A stretch of DNA of 64,000 bases, taken from Chryseobacterium sp. MFBS3-17. Lineage in GTDB: Bacteria; Bacteroidota; Bacteroidia; Flavobacteriales; Weeksellaceae. Positions 1 to 7,770 of the stretch are shown here, one piece after another. A program made the translations under genes and the position numbers. The notes below the pieces were generated by a model that saw only the letters and a list, made by a program, of their open reading frames with translations, ran no database searches and was not told the origin of the DNA. Location of the stretch: positions 310,001-374,000 of the forward strand of contig NZ_JAJEWK010000012.1 in the NCBI RefSeq assembly GCF_020687745.1. The letters are read 5' to 3'. Within the stretch, counting starts at the first letter, position 1, and each line of letters starts with the position of its first letter.

Positions 1-733
1 GATAGAAAAATCCATCCCAGCCCACCACATCAAACGGATGCGTGGCATAGATGAAATCCCAGATCTGATTTTCTTTCTTAACTTTGATTAAAAATTCGCC
101 CTTTTCATCTACCGGATCCACAAATGACGGTGCTACAATATCTCTTTCGCAGAAAGGGGAGTGCTCCAGTAACTGCCCGAACTCATTCCGGTAGCGCTTG
201 GGAGTATAGATGGGTGAGTGGCTTTCTACAATCATAAAAACACTTTCTTCGGTCTGAACATCCACTTGGTAGATGGTCCCGCGGGGAATAATAAGATAAT
301 CACCTGCAGAAAACTCCAGATTTCCTACGAATGTTTTCAGCGTGCCGTTGCCTTCGTGAACAAAGAGCAGTTCGTCACACTCGGCATTTTTATAAAAATA
401 ATCGGTAGATTTTCTGGGTTTGGCCAGACCCATTTTCAGGTCGTTATTCAGCATCAGAATCTTGCGGCTGTCCAGAAAGTCATCTTCCGGAGTCACATTC
501 ATCCCTTTAAACATGCGGGGTGTGACGTTTTTTTCAACAGCAATTTTTGGTGTGACGTCTTTGGGCTCGCTGATGGACTTGATCTGTGTAGGGCGGTGTA
601 TATGATATAATAGCGACGAAATCCCGTGGAATCCTTCGGTGCCGAAGAGTTGTTCGTAGTAATACTGGTCTTGGTCAGATTTAAAGACGGTATGTCTTTT
701 ATGAGGGATTTTCCCGGACTGATGGTATCTCAT
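1..733 (-). CDS. hmgA: homogentisate 1,2-dioxygenase, partial (C-terminus outside window)
   Basis: This enzyme opens the aromatic ring of homogentisate to maleylacetoacetate in tyrosine and phenylalanine breakdown, using Fe(II) in a cupin fold. About 244 N-terminal residues are present. The protein begins MRYHQSGKIPHKRHTVF, followed by a YYEQLFGTEGFHG stretch and a cupin-like segment (FVHEGNGTLKTF, then IPRGTIYQV), all characteristic of the family. The start is the ATG at 731-733. The C-terminal iron ligands lie beyond the window edge and cannot be checked. No other catabolic gene is seen next to it. Identification rests on recognition of the N-terminal half. Confidence 0.9.
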   Translation of the reverse strand, partial: MRYHQSGKIPHKRHTVFKSDQDQYYYEQLFGTEGFHGISSLLYHIHRPTQIKSISEPKDVTPKIAVEKNVTPRMFKGMNVTPEDDFLDSRKILMLNNDLKMGLAKPRKSTDYFYKNAECDELLFVHEGNGTLKTFVGNLEFSAGDYLIIPRGTIYQVDVQTEESVFMIVESHSPIYTPKRYRNEFGQLLEHSPFCERDIVAPSFVDPVDEKGEFLIKVKKENQIWDFIYATHPFDVVGWDGFFY

Positions 734-860
734 TTTCGTTAAGTTTATTAGAAACGTAAAATTAATGAAATTTTCAGACTTGACACAGGGAAGTCTTATG
801 CTTACAATAAATAAGTTCCATGAAAAACATCAGGAGATAAAAGCCACTACGAGAGTAACA

Positions 861-888
861 ATATATATGGTGTAATATATATGGTGTA
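861..888. repeat. perfect 14-bp tandem duplication
   Basis: The 14-mer ATATATATGGTGTA occurs twice head to tail at 861-874 and 875-888, ten bases beyond the stop codon of the XRE gene, in the gap to hmgA. No function is evident; replication slippage is the simplest origin. Confidence 0.9.
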
Positions 889-897
889 CGGGCGGAT

Positions 898-1446
898 TCA
901 GGGTTCAAAACTCTCAAACCTGCCGTCTTCATAAAAAAGGACGATTCGTTTTACCTTACCCGTCTGATTATCAGTGATTGATAAAGGAGTTGGTTTTTCC
1001 TGAGGCTCTGATGGCTGAGAATGTGTTAAAACTGATCCGGCCGCACTTCGTATCGCTACAGGCGATTCTGCAGCGGGTGCGAAATCAGTCATGGGGAAAT
1101 CATCACTGGTAATAGTGTCTTCACTTTCGGTGCCACCTAGGTAATCTTCTTCAATGATGCTGAACAAATCGGGCAGGGAAGTGGTTTTGGGTTGGGAAGA
1201 TTCTTCCTCTGTTTCTTCTTCAGAAATTAACGACTGCAACATTTCTCCTTCACCTTTAATGAGCCAGTCCCATTGCAACTCCGGAAATCGATCCTTCACC
1301 TTAATTAAAAAATCAAGCGAAGGCTTATTTCTGCCGGAAGTGATATGCGAAACAGAAGACCGCTGTACTTCTATGGCATCTGCGAACTCAGAAGCGGTGT
1401 AACCCGAATATTCCAAAATTTTAGCAATCCTTTCGTTCAAATTCAT
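898..1446 (-). CDS. XRE-family helix-turn-helix transcriptional regulator
   Basis: A probable DNA-binding repressor of 182 residues. Residues about 3-65 form a Cro/CI-type HTH (ERIAKILEYSGYTASEFADA, then SSVSHITSGRNKPSLDFL). An acidic, Ser/Thr/Pro-rich linker follows, and a short C-terminal patch ends KRIVLFYEDGRFESFEP. The ATG at 1444-1446 was chosen over a longer upstream reading frame because the HTH begins right after it and the upstream codons are hydrophobic, AT-rich promoter DNA. The promoter region carries repeated ACAAATGTAAA-type sites (1463-1550), which suggests autoregulation. The regulated genes are inferred only. Confidence 0.85.
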   Translation of the reverse strand: MNLNERIAKILEYSGYTASEFADAIEVQRSSVSHITSGRNKPSLDFLIKVKDRFPELQWDWLIKGEGEMLQSLISEEETEEESSQPKTTSLPDLFSIIEEDYLGGTESEDTITSDDFPMTDFAPAAESPVAIRSAAGSVLTHSQPSEPQEKPTPLSITDNQTGKVKRIVLFYEDGRFESFEP

Positions 1447-1462
1447 GTTTAGAAATGTGAAA

Positions 1463-1550
1463 TTTACAAATACAAATGTAAATAATAAATTCACAATACT
1501 GAAATACAAATGTAAACAAAACTGCAATAATTTGAATTTACAAAGTTAAA
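1463..1550. promoter_or_regulatory. cluster of putative operator sites upstream of the XRE gene
   Basis: TTTACA and TGTAAA form an inverted repeat at 1463-1482 with an 8-base spacer. The 14-mer AATACAAATGTAAA is repeated exactly at 1469-1482 and 1503-1516, 34 bases apart. A degenerate third site, TTTACAAAGTTAAA, lies at 1537-1550. The sites sit between the XRE gene and a divergent small ORF remnant, as expected for an autoregulated divergent promoter. A closely related palindrome occurs at 3373-3390. Binding by the XRE protein is inference. Confidence 0.55.
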
Positions 1551-1597
1551 TCAACATAATATGTTACTATGCATCAGCCTTTTACAAAATTACATTA

Positions 1598-1764
1598 GTG
1601 AAATTTGATGATGTTTTTCAGTATTTTGATGCCAATAATCATGAAAATCATACATGCAGCTCTTGTACTCTTACTGCTCTAGCTGCAATTGTGGAAAACT
1701 CTCAATTTAATCCGTATTTGCCGGTTACGGTCTCGTTTTGCGTTACTCATATCCTTTAAAGTAA
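1598..1764 (+). pseudogene. remnant of a small zinc-ribbon protein gene
   Basis: A 53-codon frame opens with GTG at 1598 (KFDDVFQYFDANN), holds a first Cys knuckle (HTCSSC) and reaches VTVSFC before stopping at TAA 1757-1759. In another frame the DNA right after the last Cys reads YSYPLK and then stops at 1762-1764. This is the arrangement expected if a few bases were lost from a second knuckle of type CxxCG-YSYPLK. The call as a decayed two-knuckle zinc-ribbon gene, divergent from the XRE gene, is inference from this frame pattern; a short intact protein cannot be excluded. Confidence 0.4.
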
Positions 1765-1914
1765 TTCTTACCCTAAAGGTTATAATGTGTTATCAGTCAA
1801 TAAAAAAGAGATTATAAGAGGTAGACATATTTTATTTTCGGAAGGATTTTGACATCCACCAGACGCAGTCCGCATGGTCAAATCCAAACCGTGATGTATG
1901 ACCAGCAATATTAT

Positions 1915-1948
1915 AAAATCCCTTTACATGATAACGCAAAGGGATTTT
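1915..1948 (-). terminator. hairpin terminator downstream of terC
   Basis: Perfect 11-bp stem AAAATCCCTTT / AAAGGGATTTT with a 12-base loop. It lies 50 bases past the terC stop codon, and the outer A/T pairs give a U-tract on either strand. Confidence 0.75.
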
Positions 1949-1997
1949 GGTCTTGCTGCCGGTAATCACACCGCAAAAATGGGCTGATTACAGGACT

Positions 1998-3089
1998 TTA
2001 ATGCCGGATATTTTTGTCGTGGTCCGGATCATATTTCAGTGTACGGTTCTTTTTCGTCACCGGAAACAGGAGCGAAGCACCGATGCTGATTCCCAGTATG
2101 GATACGATGATGAGGAGAGAATGTGTGGTTTCAAAGCCCCATTCTTCCAGGTAACTGTGAAAGATCATCTTCAGACCAATAAAGGTCAGCAGGGCAGCCA
2201 GACCTATTTTCAGGAAACGGAACTTGTCCAGGATTCCGGCCAGCAAAAAGAACATGGAACGCAGTCCGATGATGGCAAATATATTAGAGAAGAATACGAT
2301 ATAGGGATCTTTTGTTACCGAGAATATTGCCGGAATACTGTCCACTGCAAAGATCAGATCCGTAGCTTCTATGATCAGTACCACCAGAAATAAAGGGGTC
2401 ATTTTCCGTACTCCATCAATGGTGACCCAGAACCGGTCTCCTACAAAATGATTGTGTACCTTAAAATATTTATTGGCAAACCGTACGATCGGGTGATTTT
2501 GGGTGTCAATTTTTTCATCCTTGTCTTTCTCCAGCAACATTTTTATTCCCGTAACAATCAGGAAGGCACCAAAGACATACATGATCCATCCGAACTTCGC
2601 AATAAGCGCTGCTCCCACGAAGATGAAGATAAAACGCATCACAATTGCGCCCAGGATTCCCCAGAACAGTACGCGGTGATAATTCTTTGGGGCGACCCCG
2701 AAAGCTGTAAATATCAGAATCATCACAAAAATATTATCCACAGACAGCGCATACTCCACAATATAGCCGGTAAGATACTCCAGTCCCAGGTTTTGATTAT
2801 AAAGCTGAATGGAATGTGCCAGATCGCCGGGTATGACTTTCACCGGATGGTGATGCCGGGAGATTACGGACTGCAGTTTTTCCATACTGTCTATGCCGTG
2901 GAGTAGGTGACCGTAGGAAATGAGTAGAAAATAAAAGCACATGGAAAGTGCTATTACGAAAAAACTCATGATGCCGGCCTTTTTCATGGTCACAATGCCA
3001 CCGGATTTTCTACCCATATTTAGATCAATCGCCAGGATAATAATGATGAACAACAGGAATCCGGCCATGAACAAAGTTTCGCTACTCAT
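1998..3089 (-). CDS. TerC/Alx-family integral membrane protein
   Basis: A 363-residue polytopic inner-membrane protein of the TerC family, whose characterised relatives (Alx, MntX-like) are linked to manganese export and tellurite or pH responses. About eight or nine hydrophobic segments are visible. The conserved acidic motifs EYALSVDNIFV (about residue 112) and EATDLIFAVDSIPAIF (about 242) are present; they form the metal-binding core of the family. The N-terminus MSSETLFMAGFLLFIIIILA enters the membrane directly. A TATCTTTG -7 box lies upstream at 3107-3114. The transported ion cannot be told from sequence. Confidence 0.9.
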   Translation of the reverse strand: MSSETLFMAGFLLFIIIILAIDLNMGRKSGGIVTMKKAGIMSFFVIALSMCFYFLLISYGHLLHGIDSMEKLQSVISRHHHPVKVIPGDLAHSIQLYNQNLGLEYLTGYIVEYALSVDNIFVMILIFTAFGVAPKNYHRVLFWGILGAIVMRFIFIFVGAALIAKFGWIMYVFGAFLIVTGIKMLLEKDKDEKIDTQNHPIVRFANKYFKVHNHFVGDRFWVTIDGVRKMTPLFLVVLIIEATDLIFAVDSIPAIFSVTKDPYIVFFSNIFAIIGLRSMFFLLAGILDKFRFLKIGLAALLTFIGLKMIFHSYLEEWGFETTHSLLIIVSILGISIGASLLFPVTKKNRTLKYDPDHDKNIRH

Positions 3090-3106
3090 AAAAAAAATTA
3101 TAGCAG

Positions 3107-3114
3107 CAAAGATA
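3107..3114 (-). promoter_or_regulatory. -7 promoter box of terC
   Basis: TATCTTTG on the minus strand matches TAnnTTTG, 18 bases before the terC ATG. No clear -33 TTG is visible. Confidence 0.5.
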
Positions 3115-3372
3115 GGAAATAGTTCTTTTCTTAAAGAAATTTACATGATTAAATTACTTCGGTACAATAGGTTTTTTCCGGATACATAATGTTTAATAAT
3201 TTTATGGTTAAATATCTTTTTATCAGCATTCCTCTACTTAAAGTAAACATGAATTAACACTTTATTTAGTTTAAATATATATCTCAAAAACAATTGATTA
3301 TATTTTATATTTAATATTAATGCAATCCACAAAATTATTAACAGACAAACTGACATTTTACAATGTTTAATA

Positions 3373-3390
3373 GATTTACAAATGTAAATC
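3373..3390. promoter_or_regulatory. 18-bp palindromic putative operator
   Basis: GATTTACA and TGTAAATC form perfect 8-bp arms around a central AA, ending one base before the -33 TTG (3392-3394) of the M14 gene. It shares TTTACAAATGTAAA with the XRE promoter sites, so the same regulator may bind here. This link is inference. Confidence 0.55.
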
Positions 3391-3391
3391 A

Positions 3392-3421
3392 TTGAGGTTT
3401 CAGAAAATTATTCTACTTTTG
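3392..3421 (+). promoter_or_regulatory. promoter of the M14 peptidase gene
   Basis: TTG (3392-3394), 19 bases, then TACTTTTG (3414-3421): a full match to the Bacteroidetes -33/-7 pattern, 22 bases before the ATG. Confidence 0.7.
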
Positions 3422-3443
3422 ACTGTTGTAAATTTCACGTTGA

Positions 3444-4550
3444 ATGGATTTTGAAAATTGGTACCGGAGAAACCCGGACTTCCCACACCGCTATATCCCG
3501 CCCACAACCCTGGAAAAATTTCTACAGAAGAATCTCAGCGATTACAATCGGGTTATCGGCACATCCTACGCCGGAAAGAATATCCGGATGCTGACTCTGG
3601 GAAGTGGTCCTGTACGGGTCATTGCCTGGTCTCAAATGCATGGAAATGAAAGCAATGCCACACATGCACTCCTGGATTTGTGGGAAAGTCTTCAATACCG
3701 GCCAGATCTTCGGGATCAGTTGTTCTCTGAGATTACGCTGGATTTTATCCTCATGCTGAATCCTGACGGATCTGAGGTCTGGAACCGGAGAAATGCCCAG
3801 GATATAGATCTGAACCGTGATTTTTTGAAACTCGAAAGTAAAGAATTGCCCATTCTGAAAGAAGCAGTGCGGACCGGTAACTACCATTACGGACTCAATC
3901 TCCATGAGCAGCGTACTATTTTTACAACAGACGGCGTGCATCCGGCTACATTTTCATTTCTCTCCCCTTCCGTCAGCCCGGAGCGTGAGCTCACTGAAAC
4001 GCGTAAAAAGGGAATGGCCGTGATTGCCAGAATTTATGAAAAGCTGAATCTTTATATTCCCCATCAGACCGGACGGTATACCGATGAGTTTTATCCTGCC
4101 TCCACGGGCGACAATTTCTCACGGATGGGATTGCCGGTCATATTGTACGAAGGAGGACATTTTCCGGAGGATTATGAGCGGAAGCACACCAGAAAGTATT
4201 ATACCCTTGCGCTGTATGAAGGTCTGAAGGCGATGGCTCAGTTAAGGGGAAGTACCTCCGGTTTCGGCGGCTATTTTGAAATCCCGGAAAATCAGGAAAC
4301 GCACTACGATTTCATTTACAGAAATGTAAAACTGAATACAGGCTTTGATTGTGTGCTGGATGTGGCCGTACAGTATAAGGAAGAACTGCTCCCGGGAAAT
4401 GAAGAGATTACCTTCACCCCCGTGGTAGTGGCTGCCGGGGATGTGGGCGATAAAAAAGGCTGGAAGGAGATGGATTGCACGGGAAAAAAATTCATCTGCG
4501 ATTCAGAATTTCCCAAACTGGATCATGTGGTTAATTTCCGGATTGAATAA
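3444..4550 (+). CDS. M14-family zinc carboxypeptidase-like protein
   Basis: A 368-residue metallopeptidase of family M14, removing or trimming C-terminal residues or acting on a cell-wall-type substrate. Zinc ligands fit MHGNES (His66, Glu69) and NLHEQ (His154). The carboxylate-binding Asn-Arg pair fits DLNRDF (Asn124, Arg125), and YEGGHFPEDY near residue 236 supplies the catalytic Glu. There is no signal peptide, so the enzyme is probably cytoplasmic. It has its own promoter with a palindrome beside the -33 element and ends in a strong bidirectional terminator. The substrate is unknown. Confidence 0.85.
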   Translation: MDFENWYRRNPDFPHRYIPPTTLEKFLQKNLSDYNRVIGTSYAGKNIRMLTLGSGPVRVIAWSQMHGNESNATHALLDLWESLQYRPDLRDQLFSEITLDFILMLNPDGSEVWNRRNAQDIDLNRDFLKLESKELPILKEAVRTGNYHYGLNLHEQRTIFTTDGVHPATFSFLSPSVSPERELTETRKKGMAVIARIYEKLNLYIPHQTGRYTDEFYPASTGDNFSRMGLPVILYEGGHFPEDYERKHTRKYYTLALYEGLKAMAQLRGSTSGFGGYFEIPENQETHYDFIYRNVKLNTGFDCVLDVAVQYKEELLPGNEEITFTPVVVAAGDVGDKKGWKEMDCTGKKFICDSEFPKLDHVVNFRIE

Positions 4551-4580
4551 AAAAAGCGAAGCTCTGCAGCCTCGCTTTTT
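4551..4580. terminator. bidirectional terminator between M14 and DUF4920 genes
   Basis: AAAAAGCGA (4551-4559) pairs with TCGCTTTTT (4572-4580), giving a U-tract on both strands. The two genes converge on it. Confidence 0.8.
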
Positions 4581-4599
4581 CATTTGGACAGGGTGAATA

Positions 4600-5100
4600 T
4601 TAGTTCACCACTTTTATACCGCTTGCCAGGAATCTGATTTCTTCCTGGGGTTTTGTAATGGCATCAATTTCAGCCTGTGATTTTTTGGCATCTTCTGCAT
4701 AGTGCTTCAGTTCATCTACAGAGGTGATTTTATTTTCAGCAGTTCCTTCCAAAACTACATTTTTTCCAACCAGTGCAGTGGGTACAAAAAACGCATAATC
4801 CTTCATTTTTACAAAAAATCTTTCGTTATTTTCTGTTTCTACCGTCAGCCAGCATCCTTTTTTCTCACAAACGTCTGTCACTTTTCCTTTCACAGCAACA
4901 TTGTTGAGTTTTCCGGATTTTTTGAGTTTTTTATCTAATTGTGCTGCAGACATTGCTTTTTTTTCTGCTTTTACAGAAACCTGTGCTCCATAGGCGTCAC
5001 CTACCAGTGCTTTTCCTTCCGGCGGACCGGCTTTCTTGGCAGTTTGTGCAAAGGCCACGGTGGTTAAAGCCATTGAAAATACGAGTGCTAATTTTTTCAT
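4600..5100 (-). CDS. DUF4920 periplasmic protein
   Basis: A 166-residue protein with a Sec signal peptide (MKKLALVFSMALTTVAFAQ) and a Lys-rich mature part. It matches the DUF4920 family: GDAYGAQV near the mature N-terminus and the signature VCEKKGCWLTV around residue 90. The fold resembles small OB-type beta-barrel domains. The role is not established; the C..GCW motif suggests metal or redox involvement, but that is speculation. It is transcribed alone from a TATTTTTG box at 5118-5125. Confidence 0.85.
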   Translation of the reverse strand: MKKLALVFSMALTTVAFAQTAKKAGPPEGKALVGDAYGAQVSVKAEKKAMSAAQLDKKLKKSGKLNNVAVKGKVTDVCEKKGCWLTVETENNERFFVKMKDYAFFVPTALVGKNVVLEGTAENKITSVDELKHYAEDAKKSQAEIDAITKPQEEIRFLASGIKVVN

Positions 5101-5117
5101 TGTATTTAAAATTTTTT

Positions 5118-5125
5118 CAAAAATA
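5118..5125 (-). promoter_or_regulatory. -7 box of the DUF4920 gene
   Basis: TATTTTTG on the minus strand, 17 bases before the ATG; no clear -33. Confidence 0.5.
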
Positions 5126-5245
5126 AGTAATTTATTTTACATCAAACGGATTGAATTTCATGATAATATGCAGTTTTATTATGAAGATTTTTAAAAAGAT
5201 TGATGCCGGCGGCCGCAGATCACAGAAATTTTGGGCCATTTTTTT

Positions 5246-5253
5246 TATATTTG
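5246..5253 (+). promoter_or_regulatory. -7 box of the APC permease gene
   Basis: TATATTTG matches TAnnTTTG, 17 bases before the ATG, implying a very short leader. The -33 element is weak. Confidence 0.5.
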
Positions 5254-5270
5254 ATTGATTCAAATACGGT

Positions 5271-6683
5271 ATGAAAAGACAACTTAAACTCTGGGACGCA
5301 GTGATGCTGGTAATGGGCTCCATGATTGGCAGCGGAATTTTTATTGTAAGTTCAGATATGATGCGCAACCTGGGCTCCGGTTACTGGCTCATTGCCGTTT
5401 GGGTCATCACGGGAATCATGACCGTGGCGGCCGCTATTTCTTATGGCGAACTTTCTTCTATGTTTCCCAAAGCGGGCGGCCAGTACACCTATATCTCAGA
5501 GATTTTCGGTAAAGCTTCCGGATTTTTATATGGCTGGGGACTTTTCACCGTCATCCAGACCGGAACCATCGCCGCTGTAGCCATGGCCTTCGGAAAGTTT
5601 ACGGCATACCTCATTCCCTGGCTCAATAATTCGGATCCTATTTTTCAGAATGGCGGATTCCGGATTACCTGGGTTCAGATTCTGGCCATTTTGGTCATCC
5701 TCCTGCTCACTTTTATCAATACCAAAGGGGTGAAAAACGGCAAATTGTTACAGAATTTGTTTACCGGTTCCAAAATTATTGCCTTGTTGGGATTAATTGT
5801 TTTTGGTTTTCTGTTCATAAGCCAGTCTCAGTGGTCTGCCAATATGAATTTTGGCTGGAGCTCTTTTCAGGATTTCGGGAAAGAAGTAGGAAATGATCTG
5901 CTGCCCACAGGCTGGAAGGAAATCGGTGGAATGGCGCTCATGGGTGGGATTGCTGCGGCTATGGTAGGCTCGGTTTTCAGTTCTGTAGCCTGGGAAAACG
6001 TAACCTTCATGTCCGGTGAAATTGAAAATCCAAAGAAGAATATCGTGAAATCAATGGTGCTGGGTACATCTGCGGTCATGGTGTTGTATTTGCTGGTAAA
6101 TCTGGTGTATCTGAATGCGCTGGACCGGGACGGAATTGCTTTTGCCGATAAAAACAGACCGGCAGTGGCAGCTTCCGAAATGATTTTCGGTAATCTGGGT
6201 ACTATTATTATGGCAGTTCTGGTCATGATTTCTACCTTTGGCTGCATCAACGGGCTGGTACTGGCCGGTGCACGGGTGTATCAGACCATGGCAAAGGATG
6301 GTTTATTCTTTAAGAGTGCCATGGTCAATAATAAATTTGATGTGCCGGAAAAATCCCTGTGGATGCAGGGAATCTGGGCTTCGGTGCTGGCGCTCTCCGG
6401 ACAGTACGGGGATTTGCTGGATATGATTTCCTTTGTAATTGTTTTGTTTTATATGATTACTGTTTTTGGGGTCATCTATATGCGTTTCAAAAAACCGGAT
6501 ATGGAACGGCCTTACAAAACGTGGCTTTATCCGCTGACTCCTGTCATCTATTTGCTGATTGGCTCAGCCTTTTGTATATTGCTCATTATCTATAAGCCAC
6601 AATACACCTGGCCGGGATTTATTTTAATATTAACAGGACTGCCGGTGTACTGGATGATTAACCGAAGAAAAAAGATCAGATAA
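5271..6683 (+). CDS. APC-superfamily amino acid permease
   Basis: A 470-residue inner-membrane transporter with about 12 transmembrane segments, importing or exchanging amino acids. The N-terminal first helix carries the family signature MGSMIGSGIFIV, and the unwound helix 1 GSG is intact. Segments GELSSMFPKAGGQYTYI and the ENPKKNI loop after helix 6 are typical of the LAT/APC branch. The C-terminus is short and basic (NRRKKIR). The NlpC/P60 lipoprotein gene follows after about 45 bases and may be co-transcribed. The substrate cannot be assigned. Confidence 0.88.
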   Translation: MKRQLKLWDAVMLVMGSMIGSGIFIVSSDMMRNLGSGYWLIAVWVITGIMTVAAAISYGELSSMFPKAGGQYTYISEIFGKASGFLYGWGLFTVIQTGTIAAVAMAFGKFTAYLIPWLNNSDPIFQNGGFRITWVQILAILVILLLTFINTKGVKNGKLLQNLFTGSKIIALLGLIVFGFLFISQSQWSANMNFGWSSFQDFGKEVGNDLLPTGWKEIGGMALMGGIAAAMVGSVFSSVAWENVTFMSGEIENPKKNIVKSMVLGTSAVMVLYLLVNLVYLNALDRDGIAFADKNRPAVAASEMIFGNLGTIIMAVLVMISTFGCINGLVLAGARVYQTMAKDGLFFKSAMVNNKFDVPEKSLWMQGIWASVLALSGQYGDLLDMISFVIVLFYMITVFGVIYMRFKKPDMERPYKTWLYPLTPVIYLLIGSAFCILLIIYKPQYTWPGFILILTGLPVYWMINRRKKIR

Positions 6684-6728
6684 AAAGATATGAATGGAGC
6701 AGTAATTCATTATGAAAAACGTGAGTTG

Positions 6729-7271
6729 ATGATGTTGAAGAAAATAGTACTGATGATGATTATGACCAGCGCTGTGCTTTCCTGTACTGCAAGGAAGCCT
6801 GTGCAGAGGCCGGATCCTCTGAAGAAAACGGTAGAGAAAACCGCAGGTTTGCGTGACCTGAGCTCAGGGTTTACGGGAAAAATTTCTGCCGGCACCCGTG
6901 AAATTTTAAAGGATGCCGAGAAATATCTGGGTGCACCCTATAAATTTGCGGGTAATACCTCTGCGGGCTTTGATTGTTCGGGACTTGTATCCAAAGTGTT
7001 TGATGAAAATGGAGTGAAACTGCCCCGCCGTTCCGAAGATCAGAGTAAAACAGGAAAAGAAATCCATGTGCATCAGGTGATGCCCGGCGATTTGCTATTT
7101 TTTGCCACAGCAGGGGGAAACAGAGTGTCGCATGTGGGAATTGTGCATGATGTGCTGGATAATGGTGAGATTAATTTCGTCCATTCTTCCACCTCAAAAG
7201 GGGTCATTATCTCTTCACTCAATGAGAAATACTGGAATCAGGCGTATCTTTTTGCACGCCGTCTGTTATAA
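6729..7271 (+). CDS. NlpC/P60-family lipoprotein (cell-wall endopeptidase)
   Basis: A predicted lipoprotein peptidoglycan hydrolase of about 180 residues that cleaves stem peptides. The ATG pair at 6729/6732 opens a lipoprotein signal (MLKKIVLMMIMTSAVLSC) whose final Cys would be lipidated; a longer reading from 6690 puts non-signal residues in front and is less likely. The C-terminal NlpC/P60 domain shows the catalytic Cys in FDCSGLV, the His in SHVGIVHD and a third polar residue in FVHSST. It sits between an amino acid permease and a small membrane protein. The role in wall turnover is a family inference. Confidence 0.87.
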   Translation: MMLKKIVLMMIMTSAVLSCTARKPVQRPDPLKKTVEKTAGLRDLSSGFTGKISAGTREILKDAEKYLGAPYKFAGNTSAGFDCSGLVSKVFDENGVKLPRRSEDQSKTGKEIHVHQVMPGDLLFFATAGGNRVSHVGIVHDVLDNGEINFVHSSTSKGVIISSLNEKYWNQAYLFARRLL

Positions 7272-7276
7272 TTTTG

Positions 7277-7711
7277 ATGATGAATAAATACCGTTCCAAA
7301 ATCGGCCTCGAACTTGTAGGATTTTTTGCCCTTATCACAGGATGGATCATCTCCTCTGATGACGATCCTGCTATATGGCTATTTATCATTCCCTTTCTGG
7401 GATTTATAGCTGCAGTGCTCTTCAGCATCCGCTATACCACAGACGAAAAAAATCTGGTGATTTCGCACTCGTTTTTCATTAAAAATAAAATTCCGGTAAA
7501 GTCTGTCAGAAGAATAACAGAAACCAATAATCTGCTCAGTTCACCGGCGGCATCTCTGGACCGCCTGGAAATTTTGTATAATGGTGCAGACGTAATATTG
7601 ATTTCGCCGGTGCGTACAGAAGAATTTCTGCAGGATTTATTAAAAGTAAACCCTGATATTGAAATAATCAAAAAGGATCATCCGAATATCTTTTCCAGAC
7701 TTGCGGTTTAA
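7277..7711 (+). CDS. small membrane protein with PH-like domain
   Basis: About 144 residues: two hydrophobic segments near the N-terminus (LELVGFFALITGWII and IWLFIIPFLGFIAAVLF), then a soluble part resembling bacterial PH domains (YTTDEKNLVISHSFFIKNKI, then RLEILYNGADVILISP). The function is unknown. Two adjacent ATGs (7277 and 7280) are possible starts just after the NlpC/P60 stop codon, so the two genes are probably one transcript. The assignment to the PH-like group is by pattern only. Confidence 0.7.
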   Translation: MMNKYRSKIGLELVGFFALITGWIISSDDDPAIWLFIIPFLGFIAAVLFSIRYTTDEKNLVISHSFFIKNKIPVKSVRRITETNNLLSSPAASLDRLEILYNGADVILISPVRTEEFLQDLLKVNPDIEIIKKDHPNIFSRLAV

Positions 7712-7770
7712 TTCCTTATCTTGCCAACTTATATTTTTTACGCTTTAACATTTAATTTTAAACTGAAAAT

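Larger units (their letters stand above)
3090..3443. other. AT-rich divergent intergenic region
   Basis: This 354-bp gap between terC and the M14 peptidase gene holds the terC -7 box (3107-3114), an 18-bp palindrome (3373-3390) and the peptidase promoter (3392-3421). The rest (about 3130-3370) is very AT-rich with no ORF or RNA that I recognise. Confidence 0.7.

Noticed and set aside
898-1764. Prophage or toxin-antitoxin module at the XRE gene
   Set aside because: No phage structural genes or toxin-like partner; only a small decayed zinc-ribbon frame is present.
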